A stretch of DNA of 64,000 nucleotides from Chrysomallon squamiferum (taxonomy: Eukaryota; Mollusca; Gastropoda; Neomphalida; Peltospiridae). Below are positions 45,241-57,560 of this stretch, piece by piece; within the stretch, counting starts at the first letter, position 1; every line of letters starts with the position of its first letter. The stretch lies in assembly GCA_012295275.1 (NCBI GenBank), contig CM022677.1:15288970-15352969 (forward strand), written 5' to 3'. The translations under genes and the position numbers were made by a program. The notes below the pieces were generated by a model, which saw nothing but the letters and a program-made list of their open reading frames with translations, made no database searches and was not told where the DNA came from.

Positions 45241-46365
45241 TTAATAAACTAAACATAAAAGTGCAAGTACTATTTTTCTTGTCAGCTCTAACTGTATTTC
45301 ACTGTGCTAGCAAGAATTTTAGTCCACATTTTTATTTTTTTCAATACAATTTTAATAATAAGAATTTTTTTTTTTTTTTATATATTCTTAATTTCAAACA
45401 GTTAAATATTATTCTTTAACTTTGCTATAAAAGGATTAAAAGAGCAATGCATATGTAAGAGACCACAAAAATATGTTTTAATATATTTGAAAACTTCTGT
45501 TAACTTGCTAAAATTTGATATTTACACTATTTCAGTCTTTTAGTCCAGTTTACAATGACTGCCAGGAATATTAAATAAATAAACATTTTAAGCCTATACA
45601 GTTATTACATTAGACAGAGTGAAAATGGTCTTCTGAAGATTCAATCAATAATGAGAGCTGCCCTGGTATTCTGAAATGATGATTTGTGGCAGCTCTTTGT
45701 TGTTGAAACTAATATAACATATCAGAGAAGCAAAACCCCTCACATTAGCATGCAAAATCATTTAGTATACAAGATAAATATATGAGACATCCAAATATAA
45801 TTTCATATAATAATTTGTTTAACAGCAAAAATATATTTGTATTAAAAAAGCTGTGTTTGTTAATAAGAAATATATGTGAGAGAGTATCCTCCACGTTAAA
45901 CTTCTATACATGTGCATTTTGATTTTGTTATTATATAGCTGTAACACATACTTCTTTGTACTGTAATCTACAGTTTATGAGAATAAAGTTACTGTCATTG
46001 TACAACTGAGTCTCATCTCCTATAAAAACACACATTATATTTGTCCAAACTTTTATTTGTAGAATTCCCTGGTTATTAATTATTACTCCTTTTTATATTT
46101 ATAAATAAATACATAAATAAATAAAATTAATAAAGTAAAAAGACACAGAAAAGTAAAAAGAACCTTAAAATCACAGTGTGATCTGTTATTTTTATAATTG
46201 CTGTGTCATTTCATGAGTTGTCTTAATAATTATTCCTTATTGTATTATATTTTCATGTAGGCTGTTCAATTAAGAGAAAATATTTTGCATAGAATCTTGT
46301 GAAAGACTGAAGAAATATTTTAAACTGAAATGAAATGGAAAGGTTTATAATTAATATTGTATTTA
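45240..46365. other. intron-like AT-rich DNA
   Basis: No exon supported between the 54-nt exon and the coiled-coil exon upstream of it on the minus strand. Confidence 0.5.
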
Positions 46366-46370
46366 AATAC

Positions 46371-46501
46371 CTGCTGGACAGCCCCAAATACTTCAACTCT
46401 ACTGGAGACTTGAGCAGCTCTTTGTTCCACAATGTCAATTCAGCTTTGAATTTATCAACAATTTCTTGAATATTTTTATCCTTAACAAGCTGATTTAACT
46501 T
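46371..46501 (-). CDS. coiled-coil-like exon
   Basis: The acceptor is CTATATTTTCAG and the donor CCAGCAG/GTATTT. The 131 nt read KLNQLVKDKNIQEIVDKFKA, then ELTLWNKELLKSPVELKYLG and LSS, fully open, starting in phase 0. The helical, charged pattern resembles the coiled-coil exons of the 20-31 kb gene. It may belong to a related gene on the same strand. Confidence 0.6.
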
Positions 46502-47021
46502 CTGAAAATATAGTTTAAATCCAGTTTAGTATATTGGTTTCTTCAGTTCCTATAAATACATGATGAAAGATCTGAATGTCATTCAGCAAATACTGACATT
46601 TCCTTGTTATAAAACAATTCAACTAATTAAGTCAGCATGAATAAATATAATTATATTAAACTAAACATTGAAATATAACCATTTTTAAATATTTTGTTTT
46701 GTATTCTAATGATATTTAATGATGCAGTTACCAATTCAAATTATTTACTGAAAGAAAATCTAAAGCTAGACAGATAACAAATATGTTAAAATAAAGATGA
46801 ATTAAAGGTAAAGTAGAATTTTTCATTCAGAAACACTTTCAACAAAATTAACATAGATCTGTTTTTGTTTATGAACTGATTTCACACATACCTCAACATC
46901 ATTCCTTAAACCATGTAGTCAAATGTTTGGGAGTTAAAAACGAAACTGTTTTGATTACTCCTAGTACAAATATAAGCTAAAAAAGAAATAAAACAATGCT
47001 AATGCAAATATACTAAGTCAC

Positions 47022-47269
47022 CTGCTGCTCAACTTCCAGGCTTTTTGTCTTTGCCACTGTCATGCACAGTGTCTTTCTTTGCCTGGTTTTTAGTACATTC
47101 AAGTTCTTCTAATTTTTTCTCCCTGATATTTGACTGTTGAGATTGGTGACCTGATGTAAGACTCTCCAACTTAAGACGTGGTCGGCTTCAATGTCCAGAT
47201 CAACAAAACTGAGCTCTTCATCGGCAGAACTTTCAACAACTCTGAATCAGAGTCACATTGGTGGGTGCA
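47022..47269 (-). pseudogene. charged exon, frame broken
   Basis: Bounded by CTAGGCAG and GAGCAGCAG/GTGACT. Coding-like pieces lie in different frames: CDSDSE, then SSADEELSFVDLDIEADHVL, then KLESLTSGHQSQQSNIREKK and LEELECTKNQAKKDTVHDSG. Its last 50 bases match the end of the exon at 48611-48743. At least two indels are needed for one frame, so it is a decayed duplicate exon. Confidence 0.45.
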
Positions 47270-47279
47270 CTGCCTAGTT

Positions 47280-47283
47280 TGAG

Positions 47284-47314
<31 letters not shown>

Positions 47315-47325
47315 AATACAGTAAA
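47280..47325. repeat. (AAAT)n microsatellite
   Basis: A TAAA run directly upstream of the exon at 47269. Loose ACT/TAC triplets follow to about 47900. Confidence 0.85.
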
Positions 47326-48051
47326 AAATATAAAATAAATAAAACACTGCTACTGCTACATTTACTGCAACATTACATGCTACTTTTATTACCATCATTA
47401 CTATAACTAATATTTACTATTATTCCTCATTCAACTAGGGTTACTGTTATTGAAATAATACTCCTATTACTAAAATTACTACATATTAATAATAAAAGTG
47501 ATATTGTTTAATATCTTCACTATTAGTTCTATGCCTGTAGTTTTTTAGACTAATATTATTATAATTACTACAACACCAACTATGACTACTGTTACTACTA
47601 CTAACACTGCTGTTACACTACTCTTCTTGTTACATTTATCATAATATTTTCATTAAAAACAACTACTGTTAGTATTGCTACTACTAGTACTACCACCACC
47701 ACTACAACCAGTTTTTTTTAATCACCATGAGTCTCACAAGATACATATTACAAAGCTATGGAGACAACATCATCAACTAAAACATCAGCAGGAACAATTT
47801 TGCAACATTACTACAAGTAGTGTAATTATTAACGCTACAACTACTAATGATGTAACAACTACGTTACTACAACAATGGCAGTGACTAACACTACTACTAT
47901 AACAACCTCTATAGATGCTCCTGTTCTGCTATATTCTTTGATGACATTTCTCTCCTGTGGCAATCTCATATAATTAGCTCTTCTTGTGTACAGAGCAGTT
48001 TTTGAAAAACAAGTTTTATATTTATTTACCTTTGTAGTTATATCTGTATCT

Positions 48052-48070
48052 CTGTGTGTGTGTGTGTGTG

Positions 48071-48102
<32 letters not shown>

Positions 48103-48104
48103 AG
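48052..48104. repeat. (GT)n microsatellite
   Basis: A GT run with two interruptions. Confidence 0.9.
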
Positions 48105-48341
48105 AGATTTAGAATAATGAGAAATATATAAGAAATTCACCTGTTCATTTTTTCTTTTCCAGTGGAGCACAACAAACTTTATTCTCAGTGCTGGACATAC
48201 AAATAAAATTATTAACTGTTATAAATAAATAACTAACGGGCAATAATTTAAATAATTAACAAAACAATAGTAAATAAATGATTATTATTAAGCTATTTTA
48301 CACATACACACACACACGTATAAACTTATAAAAGAACATAC

Positions 48342-48600
48342 CCTGCCACTGTTGAGAGGTTTCTGAAAACATTCTAACACAGGCATGACACATCACTTGA
48401 CACCAGACTGTTGACACCAGACCTGGGTGCATTGATCCACTCTGAATCAGGTACAGGACTGTCGTAATGGCGAGACATCACTCTCATGAATGTTGCCTTC
48501 CTGAGTCTGTCTCATCTTGACTGCTGCAGCTACAGTCTCTGTTTTCTTCTCTCTTTTTTCTTAATCTTCATCTTCAGCTTCATTTTCAGAACAGTAAGCT
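48342..48600 (-). pseudogene. inverted duplicate of the plus-strand exon at 43663-44083
   Basis: The reverse complement shares ENEAEDED, EKREKKTETVAAA (one TAA where Lys or Gln would stand), ACTCAGGAAGGCAACATTCA, and the 3' end GAATGTTTTCAGAAACCTCT followed by GGTATGTT. The middle has lost about 100 bases. The frame is broken. Confidence 0.6.
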
Positions 48601-48610
48601 CAGACGTCAC

Positions 48611-48743
48611 CTGCTGCTCAACTTCCTGGCTGTTGTCTTTGTCACAGTCATGCAGAGCCATCACAGTCATCTGCCAAGTGATTTTGTTTGGAAGCACAGC
48701 AGACGAAGTCTTTTTACCAATATCAGCTTGTTTCAATTGAAAT
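48611..48743 (-). CDS. small open exon
   Basis: The acceptor is GAAAATTGCAG and the donor GAGCAGCAG/GTGACG. The 133 nt read FQLKQADIGKKTSSAVLPNK, then ITWQMTVMALHDCDKDNSQE and VEQQ in phase 0 at the end. Open. It ends like the exon at 47022-47269, so the two are probably duplicates. Domain not recognised. Confidence 0.4.
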
Positions 48744-48764
48744 CTGCAATTTTCAGTATTGCTC

Positions 48765-49024
48765 TCAGACACACACACACACATATTATTTTCAGAGTAG
48801 CACTTATCACTATTGCTGATACACTCAGACACACACACACACTATTATCAGAGTAGCAGTTATCAATATTCCTGATAAACACACACACACATACATACTA
48901 TTATCAGAGAAGGATACACACAAACACAGTATTATCAGAGTAGAAATTATCACTATTGCTGATACAACTCATAAACACACATGCACGCACATACTATTAC
49001 CAGGGTAGCAATTATCAATATTGA

Positions 49025-49061
<37 letters not shown>

Positions 49062-51322
49062 TTGTCAGAGAAACAATCATCACTACTGCTGACACACACA
49101 CACACTATCAGAGTAGCAATTATCACTATTGCTGATACACTCACATTATTTTCAGAGTAGCAATTATCAATATTGCTAATGAACACATACACACACACAC
49201 ACATACTATTATCAGGTACCAGTTATCACTATTGCTGATACACACACACACAAACACTATTAACAGAGTAGCACTTATCACTATTCCTGATACATGAAGA
49301 AACACATACACACACGCACACATTATTATCAGAGAAGTAATTTTCAGTATTGCTGACACATTTACACACAATATCATCAGAGTAGAAATTATCACTATTG
49401 ATGATACACTCACAAACACACACAGTGTAGCAGTTATCACTACTGCTGATATACTCACACACACACTATTAGAGTAGAAATTATCACTAACACCCATACA
49501 CACAAACATACACACTATTCTGGTACACTCCAACACACATACACTCACAGGCACACACTATTCTCAGAGAAGAAATTTTCAGTATTGCTGACACACACAG
49601 ACACCCACACTAATTTCAGAGTAGCAATTGTCACTATTTCTGATACTCATAAACACACACACACACACTGTTATCAAACTAGAAATTATCAGTATTGCTG
49701 ATATATTCACGCAGATATTATTATCAGAGTAGCAGTTATCACTATTGCTGATACAGACACACATTTATCAGAGAAGCAATTATCACTACTGATGATACAC
49801 ACACACAGTGTATCAGAGTAGCAGTTGTCACTATTGCTGACACAATCAAACACAAACACACACAATACTGTTATCATGGTAGCAGTTACCACTATTGCTG
49901 ATACTGTCTCACACATATACTCACTGTCACATAATACTGTCAGAGTAGCAATTATCAATATTGTTGACAAAAACACATACACACCGATCCTATTATTAGA
50001 GTAGAAATTATCAGTATTGCTGATACACTTAAACACACACACGCACTCACCATTATCAGAGTAGCAGTTACAATTGCTGATGTACTCACACACACCCACA
50101 CATACACACACATACACAGACACTATTATCAGAGTAGCAGTTATCACTATTGCTGATACACTCTCAAACACACACACATACTATTATCAGAATAGGAGTT
50201 ATCAGTATTAAACACACACACTCTATAATCAGTTACCACAATTTCTGATATACTCACACACACACACACAAATTATCAGAGTAGCAGTTATTAACATTCC
50301 TGAGAAACAGAGACACAGATACTTTTATCAGAGTAGCAGTTCTCACTATTGCTCATTCACTCAAACACACACACACACACATACCATTACCAGATTATCA
50401 CTGTTGCTGATACACTCACAGACACAGGCACACACACATATACCCACACTATTATCAGAGTAGCAATTATCACTATTGCTGATACACACACACACACCCA
50501 CACACACACATCCTGTTAACATAGTAGCAATTACCACTATTGCTGATACCACAAACATACACACACATATACTATTATCAGAGTAGCAGTTACCACTATT
50601 GCTGATAAACTCACACACACACTATTACCAGTTATCACTATGGCTGATAGACTCAGAAACACAAACACACATAATATTATCAGAGTAGCAGTTATCACTA
50701 CTGCTGATATACTCACACACACATGCTATTATCACAGTAGCAGTTATCACTATTGCTGATATACACACATACATACTATTATCAGAGTAGCAGTTATCAC
50801 TATTGCTGGTACCCACAGACACACACACACACTATTATCAGAGTAGCTGTTATCAATATTGCTGATATTCTCTCAAACACACACACTCACAGTCACATAC
50901 TATTATCAGAGTAGTAGTTATCACTATTGTTGATACACTCACATACACACAAACACACATTCTATTACCAGAGTAGCAGTACACTCAAACATACACAGAC
51001 ACAGACTATTATCAGAATAACAATTAGCAGTATTTCTGAGAAACACGCACACACTATTATCAGAGTAGAAATTATCAGTATTGGTGATCAACTCAAACAC
51101 ACACATACACACTATTATCAGAGTAGCAGTTATCACTATTGCTGATATACTCATACACACACTATTATCAGAGTAGCAGTTTTGACTATTCCTATACACT
51201 CACAAACAGTCACATACACACACTCATACTATTATCACTGAAGCAGTTATCACTACTTCTCATACTAAAACATCAGACACACACACATACTATTATCATT
51301 GTTGCAATTATCACTATTGATG

Positions 51323-51372
<50 letters not shown>

Positions 51373-52240
51373 TTATCAGAGTAGTAATTATCACTGTTGG
51401 TGAAACACAGACACTATTATGACTATTGCTGATACACTCACACACACTACAATCAGAGTGGCAGTTATCACTGTTGCTGATACAAACACATACACAGAAA
51501 AACACAGACACAATTACTATTATCAGTAGCAGTTATACCAGTTGCTGATAGACACACGTAACACACACTATTATCAGAGTAGCAATTATCACAAACATAC
51601 ACACACACACTATTATCAGAGTAGCAGTTATCATTATTGCTGATACCCACAGACATACTATTACACAATTATCACTATTATGATAACACACTGATATTCT
51701 CAGAGTAGCAAAACACACACACTCACAGTCACATACTATTATCAGAGTAGTAATTATCACTACTGCTGATAAACACTCATACACTCAAACACACACACAC
51801 TAATCAGAGTAGCGTGTCACATTGCTTCATACACTATTATCAGAGTAGCAGTTTTGACTATTCCACTCACAAACATACACAGACATAGACTATTATCAGA
51901 ATAACAATTAGCAGTATTTTCATACTAAAACGTCAAAGAAACACACACAAACTATTATCATTGTAGAAATTATCACTATTGGGATCAACTCAAACACACA
52001 CATACACACTATTATCAGAGTAGCAGTTATCACTATTGCTGATATTCATATACACACTATTATCAGAGTAGCAGTTTTGACTATTCCTATACACTCACAA
52101 ACAGTCACACACACACACTCATACTATTATCACTGAAGCAGTTATCACTACTTCTCATACTAAAACATCAGACACACACACATACTATTATCAGCAATTA
52201 TCTCTATTGCTGATACACACACACACACACTCACTCTCAG
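48765..52240 (-). repeat. 3.5-kb minisatellite array, roughly fifty units
   Basis: Units of about 60-70 bp contain ATTATCAGAGTAGCAGTTAT, then CACTATTGCTGATA and a CA-rich spacer of variable length. The conserved core starts TATCAG and ends CTGATA, a short inverted repeat. Many units are truncated or lack the core's second half. Minus-strand open frames of the CVCVCVSAIVITATL type are translations of the array. Confidence 0.9.
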
Positions 52241-52585
52241 GAATATAAATATAAGTAAAGCTAAAATTACAAAATTAATTATAAAGGGCTGAAAGACAGA
52301 CTCAGAGTCAGAGAACATGAGAACAAAAGCAAAAAGGAAACAAGCAGATACGTAGATACTTACTAACAAATACATAATAATTAATACAACTACAAATACA
52401 TAACAAAATATTTATATACGTTAAAAATATCTACATAAAATTATTTCATAATAAAATGTTTAGTTTAATATTCTTAGCTAAACTGTTTAACTAAATTGTC
52501 TATGTCAGACAGACAAAGATTAGGATTAAATATAGAATAATTATTCAAATATTATAAAAATTTATAAAATTTAAAAAACAATTAC

Positions 52586-52724
52586 CTGAAGTACAATTTC
52601 CAATGTCCACATCTTTCAAAGAAAGGAGTTTTCCATGGAAACTCAAACAGCTGGCTGGTTAAACAACTGGAGTTCAGACTTAATTCCTGTAGAGAACTTG
52701 TGACTGATTTGGAATCTGGAATAT
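52586..52724 (-). pseudogene. leucine-rich repeat exon with a frameshift
   Basis: The acceptor is ATTTATTTCAG and the donor ACTTCAG/GTAATT. It reads SLQELSLNSSCLTSQLFEFP and, after a one-base shift, LLSLKDVDIGNCTS. The L-x-x-L-x-L-x-S/N pattern in both parts is that of leucine-rich repeats. Without the shift the frame stays open as WKTPFFERCGHWKLYF but loses the repeat pattern. It lies downstream of the clear LRR exon at 54524-54649. Confidence 0.5.
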
Positions 52725-52869
52725 CTGAAATAAATGAAAAACAGTGTTAACCAAACCTGATAATATCTTAACTATCAGCAGAAAAAGAAAAAAAGTTGAA
52801 AAAATATAATAATGAGAAATTTGTCAAATCTAGATAATTACAGAATGAAATACACGTGTGTGTATGTAT

Positions 52870-52900
52870 ATTTACATACAGAGAGAGAGAGAGCGAGAGA
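52870..52900. repeat. short (GA)n run
   Basis: About fifteen GA dinucleotides with one C interruption. Confidence 0.8.
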
Positions 52901-53196
52901 GAGAGTAATATATATATATTTTACAAATCTAAATTTACCATCAACTATAAGTGTTTGGTTGTTAACTTTTGCATCATTCAGATAAAAAACTGAATACAAG
53001 ATTAAGTGATCCCAGCTGGTAATAATAATAATAATTCACAATGTGCAGAATCTACATCATCAGAAAATAACTCTGAAATTATAGAGAAATACACATATAT
53101 ATTAATAAAACCAGTATAAATAAATAGATAAATAAATAAGAAAGTTAATAAATTTTAAAAATATATAATGATAAATTAAGATTCTTGAAGCTAAGG

Positions 53197-53248
53197 TCTG
53201 TCTCTCTTACTGTCTTTAGAGAAAGAGAAAGACAGTAAGAGAGACAGA
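53197..53248. repeat. perfect 21-bp inverted repeat with 10-base loop
   Basis: The arms 53197-53217 and 53228-53248 are exact complements (left arm starts TCTGTCTCTCTTACTGTC). The loop is AGAGAAAGAG. Transcribed from either strand it would form a stable short hairpin. A (GA)n run follows at 53260. Confidence 0.9.
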
Positions 53249-53539
53249 GTATCAGTAGAGAGAGAGAGAGAGAGAGAGAACAGTTAATAAAATAACATGA
53301 ATAATAAGGAAACCTGAGAGTTTTAACAGCTGGACTAACACAGTGAGAGAAATAATCATTTCCTAGAGAATTTACTCGACACATCCAAATATTCCTATTT
53401 ACCAACAACATTTTGATTATACAGTCCTTGAAAAAAAAAACTTAAGTTGTGTATTAGTTTTAAAAACTATTAACACAAATTGTTAACACAAATTGTTAAC
53501 ACTTATTTGTTATTATTAAAATGTAGTTAGTAGAAGACA

Positions 53540-54140
53540 TCATGTTTTAACAGTAGTAATAGTATCAACAGCAATGATAGTAGTTGTAGTAATAACAGCA
53601 ACAGAACTAGTAACAGTGGTTGAGTAGTTGCCACAGCAGTGGTTGTAGTAGTTTTATGATTATTAACAGTAGTAGTAGCAGCAACATTTGTAGTAGTAGT
53701 AATAGTAGTAACAGCAGCAGCAGAATTCGTAGTTGTAGTATTAATACTAATAGTAGTAACAGTGGTAAAGTACTAGTAGCAGTAATAGTGGTAATTGTAA
53801 TATTAGTAGTAACAGAATTAGTAATAGTAACAGTGGTAATAGTTGTAATATTAGTAGAAACAGTACTAGTTGTAGTAGTAGTGGTAAATATTAGTAATAA
53901 CCATACTAGTAGTAGTAATAGTGGTAATTGCAGCAGTAACAGTAATAGTGATAACTGTGGTAGAATTAGCTTAGGTGTTATAGTACAAGTAGATACAATA
54001 CATAGAGGTAGTAAATAACTGCAGACATCAAAGTAGTATTAGAGCAGAAGTAGTAGATGTAATAATAGTGGTAAAAATAACATTTGTAGTATAAGTAACA
54101 ATAGCAGAAATAGCAGTGACTGACATAGAAGTAAATAGAT
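53540..54140. repeat. AGT/TAG-rich low-complexity tract
   Basis: Imperfect AGTAGTAATAGTGG words extend for about 600 bases. The plus-strand open frame at 53620-54018 (Ser/Asn-rich then Val-rich) is a repeat translation. Confidence 0.8.
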
Positions 54141-54523
54141 ATATAATATTATTGGTAATAGCTTTAGTGTGTTGAAAGTCACGGTTAGTAACTATTTTTT
54201 GTTAGTAGAATAATAGTAGCAATATTAGTAGCTAACTGATAATACTGTACAATTACATATACTAATTACTAATAATAACTACTACTACTAATAATAATAA
54301 TAATACCAAGAACAATAATAATAAGAAGAAGAAGATGAAGAACAAGAAGAGAAAATAAGATTTTTTTTCTCATAATTATATATATATAAATATAAATATA
54401 ATTTCTTGATTAAGTTATTGGATTTAAGCATTATGTAATGAATATGGAATTCTTTAAACTGGTTTTATTATTATTATTATTATTATTATTCTTTTTATAA
54501 CAGTTATAATTAAGATTACTCAC

Positions 54524-54649
54524 AGCACTCTCAGTGTCTGTTTTATTGGTGGTGAGGCTAAGGAAGATCACTGTTGTGTTAGAACACATTGCCAAACACA
54601 CAGCTCGGAAAGCCTGGGGTCCAAAACTGTTTCCTGATAAATTTAAAAC
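54524..54649 (-). CDS. leucine-rich repeat exon (ribonuclease-inhibitor-like)
   Basis: The acceptor is TTAAACTAG and the donor AGTGCT/GTGAGT. The 126 nt are 42 codons in phase 0: VLNLSGNSFGPQAFRAVCLA, then MCSNTTVIFLSLTTNKTDTE and SA. LNLSGNSFGPQAFRAVCLAM is a typical RI-like LRR: a LxLSxN strand, then an amphipathic helix with A-x-x-x-L. The next strand starts at VIFLSL. Such repeats form protein-binding solenoids in NLR-type and other recognition proteins. The frame is intact. No NACHT or other partner domain is seen nearby. Confidence 0.7.
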
Positions 54650-55364
54650 CTAGTTTAAAAAAAAAATATATATATATATATACAAAAATAATAATTAATA
54701 ATTAATGAAAAGATAGAATACTAAATTATTCAGTAGGTTGTAATATTAAATAAAATAATGAAAAGGTTGATAATATTTAATGTGAATATTTTGTAATTCA
54801 GTATGTTTATCTTCTAAATAAATTAAAAAAACTAAGAAAAAAAAAGAAGATAAATGATAGATACATACATAGAGAGAGAGAGAAGTCAGATTTATAAAAA
54901 AAAAAAATAATAATAATCAACTGTCTACTGTTCAGAGCATAAGAAAGAAAACTAAAAACTTGACAATTAGGAACAAATAAGAAATAATATATAAAGACAC
55001 AGATTGACATCCAGACGAACAGATACGTAAGGTAGAGACATAGGTATATAGACAGGTATACACACAGACAAATAAAAGAACAGAGAGAGACAGAACTAAA
55101 ATAAATAAATAGGGAGGCAGGCAGAAAGAGAAAAAGACAGATAGACTAAGACATATTTACTGACATATTTACCTGAAATTTTTTTAAAAGGTTTTTAACT
55201 GACTAAGTGGATGTGACTAAGTGGTAAAGCTTGTGGCAGTTTAAGTCTTGGTCTGGCTGCTTTCAACAAAAATTCCAGTTTCAAAAGAAGATTAGTCAGT
55301 CAAATCACATGATCAAAAATTTTCTGTTTGCTTTATTTCTTAGATATTATTTTTACTGAAATAC

Positions 55365-55524
55365 CTCTGGCAATGGGTGGTGGTGTTTCTGGTTTCTTTT
55401 CTAGTATGTCTGGATGTTTCTTGGCACAGGAGTTTGAGTTTTTAGTGGTTGGTGTGGTGGTATCAGTTTGTCTTGATTAATGGTGGTCCTGGTGTTGTTG
55501 GTGTCAACTGTTTCTTTTTCAGTT
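55365..55524 (-). pseudogene. Pro/Thr-rich exon, frame uncertain
   Basis: A good acceptor (TTTTTTATTTCCACAG) and donor (CCAGAG/GTATTT) bound 160 nt. The 5' part reads TEKETVDTNNTRTTINQDKL in one frame. The 3' part reads TKNSNSCAKKHPDILEKKPE and TPPPIAR in another. It could be a linker exon ahead of the LRR exons. One indel is needed. Confidence 0.4.
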
Positions 55525-55529
55525 CTGTG

Positions 55530-56794
55530 GAAATAAAAAACAAAAATAGAAAGAAAAGAAATTTTATATATATATATATATATATTAACAGAAATGCAGA
55601 CCTTCAAATTAAGAAAAAACATGTCTGTGAATATAAATACAACTGTCATAAAAAATGTCTCCAAATTATTGGAAACTATTTAAAATACACTAATAGTAAC
55701 AAACAAGTTATAAGAATAATAGTGGTCTAAAAAATCACTAATAATAATAATTTTCAGAAAACAGAACATCAACACTAGTAACAGAAATATTAATTCTATG
55801 AGATATTACTAGGTAAAAGGTTTCATTAAAACACTGAAACAAAAAAGTCTGCTCCCCACTGAATAAAAAGAAACATGAAGAAGAAATATAATATTAAAAA
55901 GAATTATAACTAGCTTGTAAAAAAAATAATTACAATAATAATAATAATAAATAAATAATAAAATAAAAGAATTTGAATTAGTAGAATGTAGAAAAATAAC
56001 GAAAAAGATGGAAAAGCAGTTAAGAGATTGAAAATATTAATACAATAAATGCATAAATAAATAAAAAAAATAAATCAATACTATAGTTAAAATTATAATA
56101 ATATAAATACATACATATACATACAATAATAATAAAAAATAAAAATTCTAATTCTTTAAGTAAAATGGGCAGGAGAACAAAATTCAAACAAAACAAAACA
56201 ATTCATTAAAATAAAAATTAATAATTTAAAATATGAAGAAACAAAAAGAAAGAATAAAAAGAACTATGTACAGAAACTGGGAGACTGAAAAATAAAAAGT
56301 AAATTGTATATTTCAAAAATCTTGCTTGTTAAAATAACTGGAAATGAATTACAACAAGAGGAACACACAAGAAAAAAAGAAGATTATGAAGAAACTACAA
56401 TGTAGAAAAATAACAAGAAAACCATGGTAAATAGGTTAAAAAAAAATAAACAATAAAATAACTTTAAAGAACACACAAAAATTAAAACAAATAGAAACAA
56501 TATGAAGAAATATGAATAAACACAGGATAAGAAGAAACTAGAAGAATAAAAGACAAGACGAATTACCCACAAACACATATACACCCACACACACACTGAT
56601 ATATAGTTAAATATATAAAACAAATAAATTAAATAAATAAATTATAGAAAGATAGAAAAATAATAAGATGTCATAAAATATTACTGAAATAGTAACAAGA
56701 TAAAGAAATAATACAAATTACAGAGACCAAATGAAAAAAAAAAATTGAAATAAAAAAGAAAGATAAATTAAATGTTGATGATGATGATGATGAT

Positions 56795-56826
<32 letters not shown>

Positions 56827-57245
56827 TCAATATCAAATTTAAATAACAATAATCATAATTATAATAATCATAATGATAATAATAATAATAATAATAATTA
56901 TAAATTATTAGAAAATTAGTTTTTTATTGAAATATAGATTAGGTAATCTGCGTTCTTCTTTATGTTTGATAACAACTCTGTTAAACAGGCAGGGAACAGT
57001 CAGTTTAAGAAACAACAACAGTATAAACAAATATCATTTTAGATGGTCAGTAGTCAAATATAAAAGAATTGTAATTAGCATGGACCAACAGGAACGACAA
57101 TAAGGTCTGAAAAAAAAAGAAAAAAAAAAACACCCAAACATGTAGTACGAAACGGGTACGAGATGGTATGACATCAAAGTTACCAAAAGAAAAGAAAAAA
57201 CGTTTCTACCTTTGCAGCAGTTTCTACTCAATAATAGACATCTAA
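55530..57245. other. AT-rich DNA, no supported exon
   Basis: It holds GAT and TAG triplet runs (56776-56826) and AAT runs. It may be the 5' intron of the minus-strand LRR gene. Confidence 0.5.
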
Positions 57246-57249
57246 GAGC

Positions 57250-57560
57250 CAAATTTCTCCAAATTACTATGAAGGAGTACGTGTTTAAAAGTTTGTAAAC
57301 ACTGATCGGCGTTCAACGCTGCCATCTTGGATTTTGATCGGAGGTTTCCGTGAGCTCACGGAAGTTTTTAAATCTCCAAATTCAATTATTTTACATCTGT
57401 TTTCCGAACTTTTTATGATTTACACTGATAAAGATAAGGATGGCTATTCATATAACCAAACCATCATGTCACGTGCCTTTCGTAACTACTTTTTCAACTT
57501 TCAAACCGGATTTTTTTGCAAATGCGTGCATAATAAAGTAAAATTATAATTCGGTGAAAG
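57250..57560. promoter_or_regulatory. CpG-containing patch with an 18-bp palindrome
   Basis: The patch is more GC-rich than its flanks and contains GCCATCTTGGATTTTGATCG and a perfect palindrome at 57346-57363. It could be the promoter of the minus-strand LRR gene or part of a repeat. The plus-strand open frame at 57334-57549 has no recognised domain. Confidence 0.25.

Noticed and set aside
48953-51784. Many minus-strand Cys/Val-rich open frames that look like secreted Cys-rich peptides
   Set aside because: All are translations of the CA-rich minisatellite array and change frame from unit to unit.
48765-52240. CRISPR-like array (repeated core with variable spacers)
   Set aside because: Spacers are CA-rich low complexity of irregular length, the genome is eukaryotic, and no cas genes are present.
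53620-54018. Ser/Asn-rich 132-residue plus-strand frame
   Set aside because: Translation of an AGT/TAG-rich tract; no start context or domain.
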